From Zetaproteobacteria bacterium (GTDB lineage Bacteria; Pseudomonadota; Zetaproteobacteria; Mariprofundales; Mariprofundaceae), in assembly GCA_021545595.1 (NCBI GenBank), contig JAJRVG010000068.1, positions 1 through 10,580 on the forward strand: 10,580 nt of DNA, given 5' to 3'. Each line of letters opens with the position of its first letter. The stretch's first letter is position 1. The translations under genes and the position numbers were made by a program. The notes under the pieces were generated by a model. That model was not told the origin of the DNA, made no database searches, and saw nothing but the letters and a program-made list of their open reading frames with translations. This document shows positions 1 to 5,966 of this stretch, in pieces.

Positions 1-50
1 ACCAAATCTGCGGCTATTCTAGCTGTTGAACCTGCAACAAAGTATTTCAT
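1..50 (-). CDS. Possible N-terminus of an unidentified protein (cut by window edge)
   Basis: An open frame begins with ATG at 50-48 on the minus strand and runs off the window after 16 codons, reading MKYFVAGSTARIAADL. I do not recognise it. There is no convincing Shine-Dalgarno sequence in front of the ATG, and 16 codons without a stop is weak evidence. It lies about 146 bp downstream of the preceding leftward gene, in the same direction. It could equally be non-coding sequence. Confidence 0.25.
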   Translation of the reverse strand, partial: MKYFVAGSTARIAADL

Positions 51-94
51 CAGTTCTAACTGCTTATTTCTGCTTAGTTTACAATGCTTTATGT

Positions 95-130
95 ACACCT
101 AACCACCTTAACTTAGGAAATGTTAGGTGT
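95..130. repeat. Perfect 9-bp inverted repeat with integron R-box-like ends
   Basis: ACACCTAAC (95-103) and GTTAGGTGT (122-130) are exact reverse complements separated by 18 bp. The inner seven bases of the arms, 97-103 and 122-128, match the attC end consensus RYYYAAC and GTTRRRY. The whole element is only 36 bp, shorter than any attC I know of, and neither strand has a T-tract after it, so it is neither a clear attC nor a clear intrinsic terminator. It lies downstream of the small Cys/His protein gene. Confidence 0.5.
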
Positions 131-196
131 CAGCCCCAAGATGAAATAGAATAGAACATCCGGCGGTAAAGGCCGAACCCTCTATCGGCTAAGTGA

Positions 197-637
197 TCAG
201 CCCCCTCTCGCTACTGGCATACCCCGTTTAATCCTGAGGTGCTCTTTGTTTCGAGTGAGCATTTCTAGGGAACTTTCAATATATTTTTTGGAGTTGATTT
301 CGTTGGTTGCATATTGCTGAAGAAGTGCCAGCCATTGTTCATGAATCTGACAATGTCCAAAAACACCGGGGTCGGACAGGGGGCAGTCCACGCACCTGTG
401 GCTATTTACCTCTTTGGTTATACTCTCCTTCTCCCACGTTTTCCGGTATTGATCCGCATACTTTGCGATCCACTCAATGGCCCGTGATTCCTGCTCTTCC
501 GGAGGATATTTTTCAAGATGCTCCTGTATGGCACTCAATTGCTTCTGGATAAATTCCTGATCAGAAAAGGCAATGGCCTGCCTGTGGCCGGCAAAACGCA
601 GAATCAGAGTAAGCATGGAATCATTTATTGTGTACAT
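197..637 (-). CDS. Hypothetical protein with a CxxC-x10-CxxH putative metal-binding motif
   Basis: 146 codons, family not recognised. The protein has no signal peptide or membrane segment. The first 75 residues are rich in charged and Gln residues and probably helical. A compact cluster follows: C82 and C85, then C96 and H99, spaced like a zinc or iron site (CVDCPLSDPGVFGHCQIHE). The tail after about residue 110 is basic and probably helical. The ATG at 637 lies 42 bp after the purN stop, with AGGATAGGG just upstream as a possible ribosome binding site, so it is probably co-transcribed with purN. A role in purine metabolism is not implied by the sequence. Weak internal frames on the opposite strand are shadows. 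Confidence 0.72.
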   Translation of the reverse strand: MYTINDSMLTLILRFAGHRQAIAFSDQEFIQKQLSAIQEHLEKYPPEEQESRAIEWIAKYADQYRKTWEKESITKEVNSHRCVDCPLSDPGVFGHCQIHEQWLALLQQYATNEINSKKYIESSLEMLTRNKEHLRIKRGMPVARGG

Positions 638-679
638 AGCGGCCCTATCCTGATATTTCCAGATGGCTCGTCAAGACGG

Positions 680-1303
680 TCAGCTGCTTTTCCAGACAAC
701 CCTGCGGCCAATAACCTCAAAACCTTCATTGGCCATGCGGGCAAGAGTCGCCGGATAGAGCTTGTGCTCTTCGATCTGAATACGGGCATGCAGGGAGTCA
801 CGTGTGTCACCGTCCAGCACCGGGATAACGGATTGCGCCAGAATGGAGCCGCCATCAAGCACTTCATCCACCAGATGAACCGTGCATCCTGAAACCTTCA
901 CGCCATAGGCAAGTGTATCTTCCACCGCTTTGGCACCAGCAAAGGATGGCAGTAGTGACGGATGGATATTAATGATCCGTCCACGAAAGCGGCGCACAAA
1001 TGAAGATGAGAGAATTCGCATATAACCGGCCAGCACAATCCACTGGCAACCGTGCCTGTCCAGCAGCTCAGCACACTCAGTATCAAACTGCTCACGGGTT
1101 TCGAAATTTTTCGGGTCTATGTGGATAACGTTGGGAACGCCTGCTTTGCGGGCGATATCGAGCCCTGCCGCATCGCCTCTGTCGGAGATCACCAGCTTTA
1201 CATCCACCGGGCATTCGCCTTTGGCAACCGATTCAAGAATGGCCTTGAGATTGCTCCCGCGCCCGGAGACCATCACTGCCACTGTTTTAGAATTGCTGTT
1301 CAT
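680..1303 (-). CDS. purN: Phosphoribosylglycinamide formyltransferase (GART)
   Basis: 207 residues, the normal length for PurN. The enzyme transfers a formyl group from 10-formyltetrahydrofolate to GAR to give FGAR, the third step of de novo purine synthesis, in the cytoplasm. The N-terminal phosphate-binding loop is VMVSGRGSNLKAI (residues 10-22). The catalytic Asn and His lie in INIHPSLLPSF (N112 and H114), and the essential Asp in HLVDEVLDGG (D150), all as in the family. The ATG at 1303 overlaps the stop of the preceding 60-codon ORF as ATGA; a GAGGG sits about 11 nt upstream. In many proteobacteria purN directly follows purM. Here an integron-type cassette and the small ORF separate the two, so purN may depend on read-through from the cassette or on an unseen promoter. 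Confidence 0.97.
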   Translation of the reverse strand: MNSNSKTVAVMVSGRGSNLKAILESVAKGECPVDVKLVISDRGDAAGLDIARKAGVPNVIHIDPKNFETREQFDTECAELLDRHGCQWIVLAGYMRILSSSFVRRFRGRIINIHPSLLPSFAGAKAVEDTLAYGVKVSGCTVHLVDEVLDGGSILAQSVIPVLDGDTRDSLHARIQIEEHKLYPATLARMANEGFEVIGRRVVWKSS

Positions 1304-1482
1304 TCTGTTTTAACCCTCAAAATCAATCGAGTCTGACCCCATTGATCATTGATCTTTTCCTGAGAAGCAAGACGTTTCAGGCCAAGAACTTCTTTCCGTA
1401 TTTTTTGCAGCTCACCAAGATCACACAGCTTCGCATGCGCGTTTATTTCTTGTGTGATTTTCGTAAGATAACCAGTTTCCAT
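1300..1482 (-). CDS. Small hypothetical protein in a second, apparently truncated cassette
   Basis: 60 codons, not recognised. The product is charged and probably helical with no transmembrane segment. Its ATG lies 22 nt inside a cassette boundary (GTTAGAC at 1505-1499, minus strand), exactly the same distance as in the neighbouring HNH cassette, and AAAAGGG upstream gives a good ribosome binding site. The first about 43 residues look like a real gene start. The last about 17 residues are encoded by the repeat-like segment and the purN leader, and the stop TGA overlaps the purN ATG. This suggests a cassette gene that lost its 3' end and attC site, and now reads into purN. Alternatively it acts only as a leader ORF coupling ribosomes to purN. 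Expression is plausible; function is unknown. Confidence 0.5.
   Translation of the reverse strand: METGYLTKITQEINAHAKLCDLGELQKIRKEVLGLKRLASQEKINDQWGQTRLILRVKTE
1310..1354. repeat. Intergenic repeat-like segment with GGGGTCAGAC core
   Basis: On the minus strand this stretch reads two tandem copies of GATCAAT, then GGGGTCAGACTCGATTGAT. ATCAAT at 1322-1327 and ATTGAT at 1341-1346 (+ strand) form a 6-bp inverted repeat around the core. It resembles, from memory, the GGGGTCAGA-type dispersed repeats seen beside REP-associated transposases in many proteobacteria; I cannot confirm copy number from one window. It lies just before purN and is read through by the last codons of the 60-codon ORF. Confidence 0.35.
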
Positions 1483-1498
1483 ATGCTGCCCTTTTAAA

Positions 1499-1561
1499 GT
1501 CTAACGATTTGGGTAAGGCGCACGACGCTTTTTCGCGTCGCACTTGACCCGCTTATTAGGT
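1499..1561 (-). other. attC: Integron attC recombination site
   Basis: A 63-bp imperfect palindrome. Read on the minus strand, it opens with ACCTAAT (R'' box, one base off RYYYAAC) and closes with GTTAGAC (R' box, exact GTTRRRY). Inside, GGGTCAAG and CTTACCC form the L''/L' pair with one unpaired C, the extrahelical base expected of attC. A central stem CGACGC/GCGTCG closes an A-rich loop. The stop codon of the HNH gene lies inside R'', as is usual for cassettes. The predicted crossover is between G (1505) and TT (1504-1503). Box order and gene orientation agree. Confidence 0.87.
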
Positions 1562-2387
1562 ATTTTCTCTTTGAAGTAATCTGCGGATTTCATCGTACTC
1601 CATACCATCTTTTCTCATGTATATATGCACTGCCTTGTGACAGTTTGGGCACAATAATGAGAAATCATTAATGTTGATCTTGTGCTGAGAAGAATAAGTA
1701 CTAATAGGTACTTTGTGGTGAGCCTCTATATGTTTAACTTTATATTTGTCATTGAAGATACTATTACATATATCACAAATCCATTCACGTGATTGCTTCA
1801 CCTTTTTTACTATGGCTCCGTTTCTTTCTGCCATTAAATGAGTAACGTAACTCTTTGAACCTTCGTAATACTGTTGTTTATTGTATTCATCAGTCGGTTC
1901 GGCTATTAAGTTAGGCAGATAACGTGAAAGTACGACATATGTATCTTCGATTGTAGATACAGAAAACGCACCTTCATATACCCAAGTATCACCAGATTCA
2001 GTAAATAGGAAAATTGGATATAAATGTTGTGGTTGGCTTATTAAAACTTGATTGGCTTTTTCTTTAAATGAGATTACATTATTTCTGGCTTTGAACGAAT
2101 AATGATAAAAGCTTTGGTTTTTGTCTGACCAGCCATCTTCTTTATATGAGCCGGGACGAGTTTTTATTAATACACCTTTAGTATCTGGTAAATCACCAAT
2201 CCAGTTTATGCCTTGCTGAGGTGTATTATTAATAATATTTGAATCGCCAGACCAATATTCTGAGTCCTGCACCTTTGAAAACTGGATTAAATCAAATAGA
2301 TTTCTTTTAGTGACAACATCTTCTGGATTTAGAGAGAATAAATTATCTGTGCATTTTAATTCCATATGTTGTCTCTTGCTTGCCTAA
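1505..2387 (-). mobile_element. Integron gene cassette carrying an HNH endonuclease gene
   Basis: The 883-bp unit runs from the crossover point in GTTAGGC (2388-2382, minus strand) to the crossover point at the end of attC (1505). It contains one gene in the usual cassette orientation with a 22-nt leader, and ends with attC overlapping the stop codon. It is visibly richer in A+T than purM and purN on either side. No integrase gene or attI is visible, so this is a lone cassette (or a cassette plus a remnant) at a secondary site between purM and purN. There is no full attC at the upstream boundary, fitting insertion into a simple G|TT target. Confidence 0.78.
1556..2365 (-). CDS. HNH endonuclease, possibly modification-dependent (McrA-like)
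   Basis: 269 residues. The C-terminal part (about 195-250) is a clear zinc-supported HNH nuclease domain: C197 and C200 (CDIC), the core IEAHHKVP (H216, H217), then LLCPNCHKAVH with C239, C242 and H243. The family cuts DNA with a divalent metal at this beta-beta-alpha fold. The N-terminal part (about 25-155) has no motif I can name firmly; its pattern of aromatic and beta-strand residues (FYHYSFKAR, then YPIFLF and WVYEGAFSV) recalls SRA-like or related modified-base-reading domains joined to HNH in type IV restriction enzymes. That is inference. The ATG is 22 nt inside the cassette boundary with AAGAGA as a weak ribosome binding site. Two in-frame TAA codons end it within attC. A role in defence against phage with modified DNA is possible; homing or unrelated nuclease function cannot be excluded. 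Confidence 0.85.
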   Translation of the reverse strand: MELKCTDNLFSLNPEDVVTKRNLFDLIQFSKVQDSEYWSGDSNIINNTPQQGINWIGDLPDTKGVLIKTRPGSYKEDGWSDKNQSFYHYSFKARNNVISFKEKANQVLISQPQHLYPIFLFTESGDTWVYEGAFSVSTIEDTYVVLSRYLPNLIAEPTDEYNKQQYYEGSKSYVTHLMAERNGAIVKKVKQSREWICDICNSIFNDKYKVKHIEAHHKVPISTYSSQHKININDFSLLCPNCHKAVHIYMRKDGMEYDEIRRLLQRENT

Positions 2388-2388
2388 C
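2382..2388 (-). other. Upstream cassette boundary (GTTRRRY core site)
   Basis: GTTAGGC on the minus strand matches the integron core GTTRRRY and lies 22 nt before the HNH start codon. It marks where the cassette joins the purM-side flank. Upstream of it I see no partner R'' box or L''/L' hairpin, so it is a junction with a non-attC target and not a second attC. Confidence 0.7.
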
Positions 2389-2485
2389 AATCCCAATAGA
2401 GGGAAAAGTTTTTCTCATATTTTTTGTACATAGGTGGAACATTGTTCCTCTGTATTGCATATTAAAAGGAAAACGAGGAAGAGGC
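2389..2485. other. purM-cassette intergenic flank with a 13-bp palindrome
   Basis: This A+T-rich spacer after the purM stop holds no gene. GGAACATTGTTCC at 2436-2448 is a perfect 13-bp palindrome around a central T, the form of a dimeric-regulator operator, but I cannot name the regulator. No strong sigma70 promoter and no intrinsic terminator are visible on the minus strand. Confidence 0.4.
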
Positions 2486-3550
2486 TTATCCAATCAACGC
2501 CACAGCTTCACCACCGCGTTTATGGATATGGCCAATACGGTAAACCGTTTCACCTGCATCTTTCAAAACATTTTCAGCCTTGTCTGCTTCGCTCTCAGGC
2601 AGAATCACGGCGAACCCAATCCCCATATTAAAGGTGCGATAGCGTTCGTTGCGTTCCACATTGGCAAAGGAGAGCAGATATTCAAATGCAGGAGGAACAG
2701 GCCATGAACTGACATCTACAGTCACAGCCAGGTCTTCGGAGACAATGCGTTCCATATTATCAAACATGCCGCCACCGGTAATGTGTGAGAAGCCGTGAAC
2801 AGTAATGTCACTTTTCATTAGTGCATTGACTGCTGGAACATAGAGACGGGTAGGGGCGAGAACGCCTTCAACCGCCCTGCGGCCATCAGAGAGAAGATCA
2901 TTTTCCAGATCGGCACTGCCCAACTCAATCAGCTTACGAATCATGGAGAAACCATTGGAGTGCGGGCCGCTGGAGGCCAGCCCCAGAATCACGTCCCCTG
3001 CTGAAATTCCGGAACCATCAATCATCTTTGGTCTGTCGACTACACCAACAGAGAAACCGCCAATATCGTAATGACCCGGTGCATACATCCCCGGCATCTC
3101 GGCTGTTTCACCACCAACCAGCGCGCATTCGCAGGTTTTGCAGGCATCAGCAATGCCTTCAACCACGCCCGCCATGGCTTCACCGGTCAGGCTTCCTGTT
3201 GCCAGGTAATCGAGAAAGAAGAGCGGTTCGGCTCCAAGAGCGGCAATATCATTGACGCACATCGCCACAGCATCGATACCAGCCACATGCGGGCGGTTAT
3301 GCTCTTGAAGAAGAAGAAGCTTGGTACCGACACCATCGGTTCCGGAGACCAGAACCGGTTCTTCCATGTTGGAAAAGTCAGGCTTGAACAGGCCGCCGAA
3401 ACCACCGAGGCCCGCCAGCACTTCCGGACGGGTGGTGCTGGCCACAGCACTCTTAATGCGGCCAACAAAGGCATTTCCAGCATCAATATCTACACCACAA
3501 TCGGCGTAACTGATGGAGTGCTTGTCTATTTCGGCAGTGCTTTTAGACAT
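2486..3550 (-). CDS. purM: Phosphoribosylformylglycinamidine cyclo-ligase (AIR synthetase)
   Basis: 354 residues from the ATG at 3550, the usual length. The enzyme uses ATP to close FGAM to AIR, the fifth step of de novo purine synthesis. The PurM/ATP-grasp-unrelated fold is marked by SYADCGVDIDAGN near the N-terminus, GLGGFGGLF, the nucleotide loop VSGTDGVGTKL, VNDI, the GGETAEMPGMY motif, SSGPHSNGFS and HITGGGMFDN near residue 260. A TTG codon directly precedes the ATG; I prefer the ATG. The start overlaps the gyrB end by 8 bp (ATGTCTAA) and has no good Shine-Dalgarno sequence, so translation is probably coupled to gyrB. This puts purine synthesis at the end of the dnaA-gyrB gene run. Its usual partner purN is displaced by the cassette. 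Confidence 0.97.
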   Translation of the reverse strand: MSKSTAEIDKHSISYADCGVDIDAGNAFVGRIKSAVASTTRPEVLAGLGGFGGLFKPDFSNMEEPVLVSGTDGVGTKLLLLQEHNRPHVAGIDAVAMCVNDIAALGAEPLFFLDYLATGSLTGEAMAGVVEGIADACKTCECALVGGETAEMPGMYAPGHYDIGGFSVGVVDRPKMIDGSGISAGDVILGLASSGPHSNGFSMIRKLIELGSADLENDLLSDGRRAVEGVLAPTRLYVPAVNALMKSDITVHGFSHITGGGMFDNMERIVSEDLAVTVDVSSWPVPPAFEYLLSFANVERNERYRTFNMGIGFAVILPESEADKAENVLKDAGETVYRIGHIHKRGGEAVALIG

Positions 3551-5966
3551 CAAGATTCTGTACTTTCAAGGCATTGTCCTGGATAAATTTACGCCGGGGC
3601 TCAACTGCATCACCCATCAGGGTGGAAAATGTTTCGTCCGCCATCACCACATCTTCGAGTGTTACCTGCAGCAGTGTTCGAACATCAGAATCCATGGTGG
3701 TCTCCCACAACTGATCCGGATTCATTTCACCCAGGCCTTTATAGCGCTGGATATTCATGCCTTTTTTGCCCTCTTTCTCTATAATCGATGCAATATCATC
3801 ATAGTGGCTGATCTCCCAGCACTTTTCGCCGCCGGTAAGATAAGCACCCTCGGTTACCATCTCCTGAATAGTTTTACAGAGTTTTAATGCCTCGGAAAAT
3901 TCAGCTGTTCCAACCAGGTCACGCTCCAGCCTGGAGATCATCATACGGCCATGATCGCGGCGCTCAAACTGAACCCAGAAGCACCCCTGCTCACTATCTT
4001 CGTGAATTTTCCACTGCAGCGTTTCATCTTCACGCGAGGCTGCACTAAAGGCTGCGGATAGCTTCTCCATCCTTGTTTCCAGCTTCTCTTTGTCACGCAT
4101 CATGCCAATGCTGACCTTACCGGTCTCAATCAGATGTTTCAGTACGACCGGATCAAGGCGCTGGCTCAGCCGGTTCTGCAATCGCTGCAGACGATGGATG
4201 CTGCGAACTGCTGTCTGCAGACGATCGCCAACGATCGCCTTGGCTTTAGCGCCGGGATGATAACGCTTCTCAGCAAGGCCCAATTCCATCAGATACTCAA
4301 AAAGCTCTTCATCGGATGCGACATAACGCCCCTTCTTGCCTCTGGCAACACGATACAGCGGTGGCTGGGCGATATAGAGGTGACCACGCTCAATCACTTC
4401 CGGCATCTGGCGATAGAAAAAGGTGAGCAGCAGGGTGAGAATATGTGATCCATCCACATCCGCATCGGTCATAATCACAACTTTATGATAGCGCAGTTTG
4501 GCAATATCAAAATCTTCTTTACCAATACCTGTACCCAGCGCGGTGATCATGGTGCCGATCTCCTGGCTGGAGAGCATTTTATCAAAACGTGCTTTTTCCA
4601 CATTCAGGATTTTGCCTTTCAGCGGTAGAATGGCCTGGGTCCGGCGATCACGCCCCTGCTTGGCCGAGCCACCCGCGGAATCACCCTCCACCAGAAAGAG
4701 TTCAGATGAAGCGGGGTCTTTTTCCTGACAGTCAGCCAGTTTTCCGGGCAGGCTCGAAATATCCAGTGCCCCTTTTCGACGGGTCAGATCGCGCGCCTTT
4801 CTTGCCGCATCTCGTGCCATGGCAGCCTCTGCAGCCTTGCCAATAATACGCTTGGCCTCCTGAGGATTCTCTTCGAACCACTCAGAAAGCTTTTCAGCCA
4901 CCTTGCTCTCTACCGCCGGACGCACTTCAGAGGAGACCAGCTTATCCTTGGTCTGGGAAGAGAACTTCGGATCGGGAACCTTGATTGACAACACTGCGGT
5001 AAGGCCTTCACGGCAATCATCACCTGTCAGGGCAACCTTATGTTTTTTAAGCAGGCCATTAGCTGTTGCGTAGTTGTTGATACAGCGGGTCAGGGCCGCG
5101 CGGAAGCCAGCCGTATGGGAGCCACCATCACGCTGTGGAATGTTGTTGGTGAAACAGAAAACATGCTCCTGATAGACATCGGTCCACTGCATGGAGAGCT
5201 CAATGCCGACATCATCCTTTTCACCTGTAATAGTAATACACTCTTTATGCACGGGTGTGCGGGTACGGTTCAGATGCTCTACAAACGCGGTAATGCCGCC
5301 CTCATACTCAAAGAGCTGGCGATTATCATCGCGCTCATCGATCAGCTCAATGCGAACACCGCTGTTCAGGAAGGAGAGTTCACGCAGGCGTTTGGCCAGC
5401 GTATCAAAAGACATGTTGCGATGAGAAAAGGTGTCCAGACTTGGCAGGAACCTGACTTCTGTGCCGGTACCTTTGGCTTCGCCCACGATCTTAAGTGGTT
5501 TTACAGTATCACCATGCTCAAAACGGCAGTAGTGAACTTTGCCGTCACGGCGAACTTCCAGCTCCAAATATTCCGACAGTGCGTTAACCACAGACACGCC
5601 CACGCCATGCAGGCCGCCGGAGACTTTATAGGAGTTGCTATCAAACTTACCCCCGGCATGCAGTACGGTCATAATCACCTCCGCAGCAGAGCGGTTCTCT
5701 TCCGGATGCATGTCCACAGGGATTCCACGCCCATTATCACGAACGGTCACCGAATCATCCGAATGCAGGATCACCTCAATCTTATCGCAGTGGCCAGCCA
5801 GCGCCTCATCGATCGAGTTGTCCACCGCCTCATAAACCATATGATGCAGGCCGGTACCATCGTCTGTGTCGCCGATATACATGCCCGGACGTTTCCGTAC
5901 CGCATCAAGGCCTTTAAGAACTTTGATGCTATCCGCACCATATTCCTGGTTTTCCACTTCACTCAT
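3543..5966 (-). CDS. gyrB: DNA gyrase subunit B
   Basis: 807 residues, the long Gram-negative form. GyrB is the ATPase half of the A2B2 gyrase that introduces negative supercoils. The GHKL ATPase domain shows YEAVDNSIDEA (E46, N50), RDNGRGIP (76-83) and SGGLHGVG (117-124). The TOPRIM domain shows LFLVEGDSAGGSAKQGRDR, LPLKGKILNVEKAR and the metal site MTDADVDGSHI. The C-terminal QRYKGLGEMNPDQLW begins at about residue 740. The region between TOPRIM and this motif contains the roughly 165-residue insert absent from Gram-positive GyrB. The ATG overlaps the recF stop as ATGA, with GGAGAAAG upstream as ribosome binding site. Its end overlaps the purM start. No truncation or missing key residue is seen. 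Confidence 0.98.
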   Translation of the reverse strand: MSEVENQEYGADSIKVLKGLDAVRKRPGMYIGDTDDGTGLHHMVYEAVDNSIDEALAGHCDKIEVILHSDDSVTVRDNGRGIPVDMHPEENRSAAEVIMTVLHAGGKFDSNSYKVSGGLHGVGVSVVNALSEYLELEVRRDGKVHYCRFEHGDTVKPLKIVGEAKGTGTEVRFLPSLDTFSHRNMSFDTLAKRLRELSFLNSGVRIELIDERDDNRQLFEYEGGITAFVEHLNRTRTPVHKECITITGEKDDVGIELSMQWTDVYQEHVFCFTNNIPQRDGGSHTAGFRAALTRCINNYATANGLLKKHKVALTGDDCREGLTAVLSIKVPDPKFSSQTKDKLVSSEVRPAVESKVAEKLSEWFEENPQEAKRIIGKAAEAAMARDAARKARDLTRRKGALDISSLPGKLADCQEKDPASSELFLVEGDSAGGSAKQGRDRRTQAILPLKGKILNVEKARFDKMLSSQEIGTMITALGTGIGKEDFDIAKLRYHKVVIMTDADVDGSHILTLLLTFFYRQMPEVIERGHLYIAQPPLYRVARGKKGRYVASDEELFEYLMELGLAEKRYHPGAKAKAIVGDRLQTAVRSIHRLQRLQNRLSQRLDPVVLKHLIETGKVSIGMMRDKEKLETRMEKLSAAFSAASREDETLQWKIHEDSEQGCFWVQFERRDHGRMMISRLERDLVGTAEFSEALKLCKTIQEMVTEGAYLTGGEKCWEISHYDDIASIIEKEGKKGMNIQRYKGLGEMNPDQLWETTMDSDVRTLLQVTLEDVVMADETFSTLMGDAVEPRRKFIQDNALKVQNLDV

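Noticed and set aside
1..40. GGTTCAA on the minus strand as a tRNA T-loop
   Set aside because: The flanking bases do not form a 5-bp T-stem and no acceptor or anticodon arm can be drawn.
172..189. Hairpin GCCGA/TCGGC as terminator for the purN-side gene run
   Set aside because: Only 5 bp of stem with an 8-base loop, and the following minus-strand sequence is CTTTACC, not a T-tract.
2389..2488. A second full attC at the purM side of the cassette
   Set aside because: Only the GTTRRRY end is present; no partner RYYYAAC box or L''/L' stem can be found in the flank.
3071..3586. 171-codon + strand frame opposite purM
   Set aside because: Antisense to a well-conserved purM; no recognisable protein and no separate signals.
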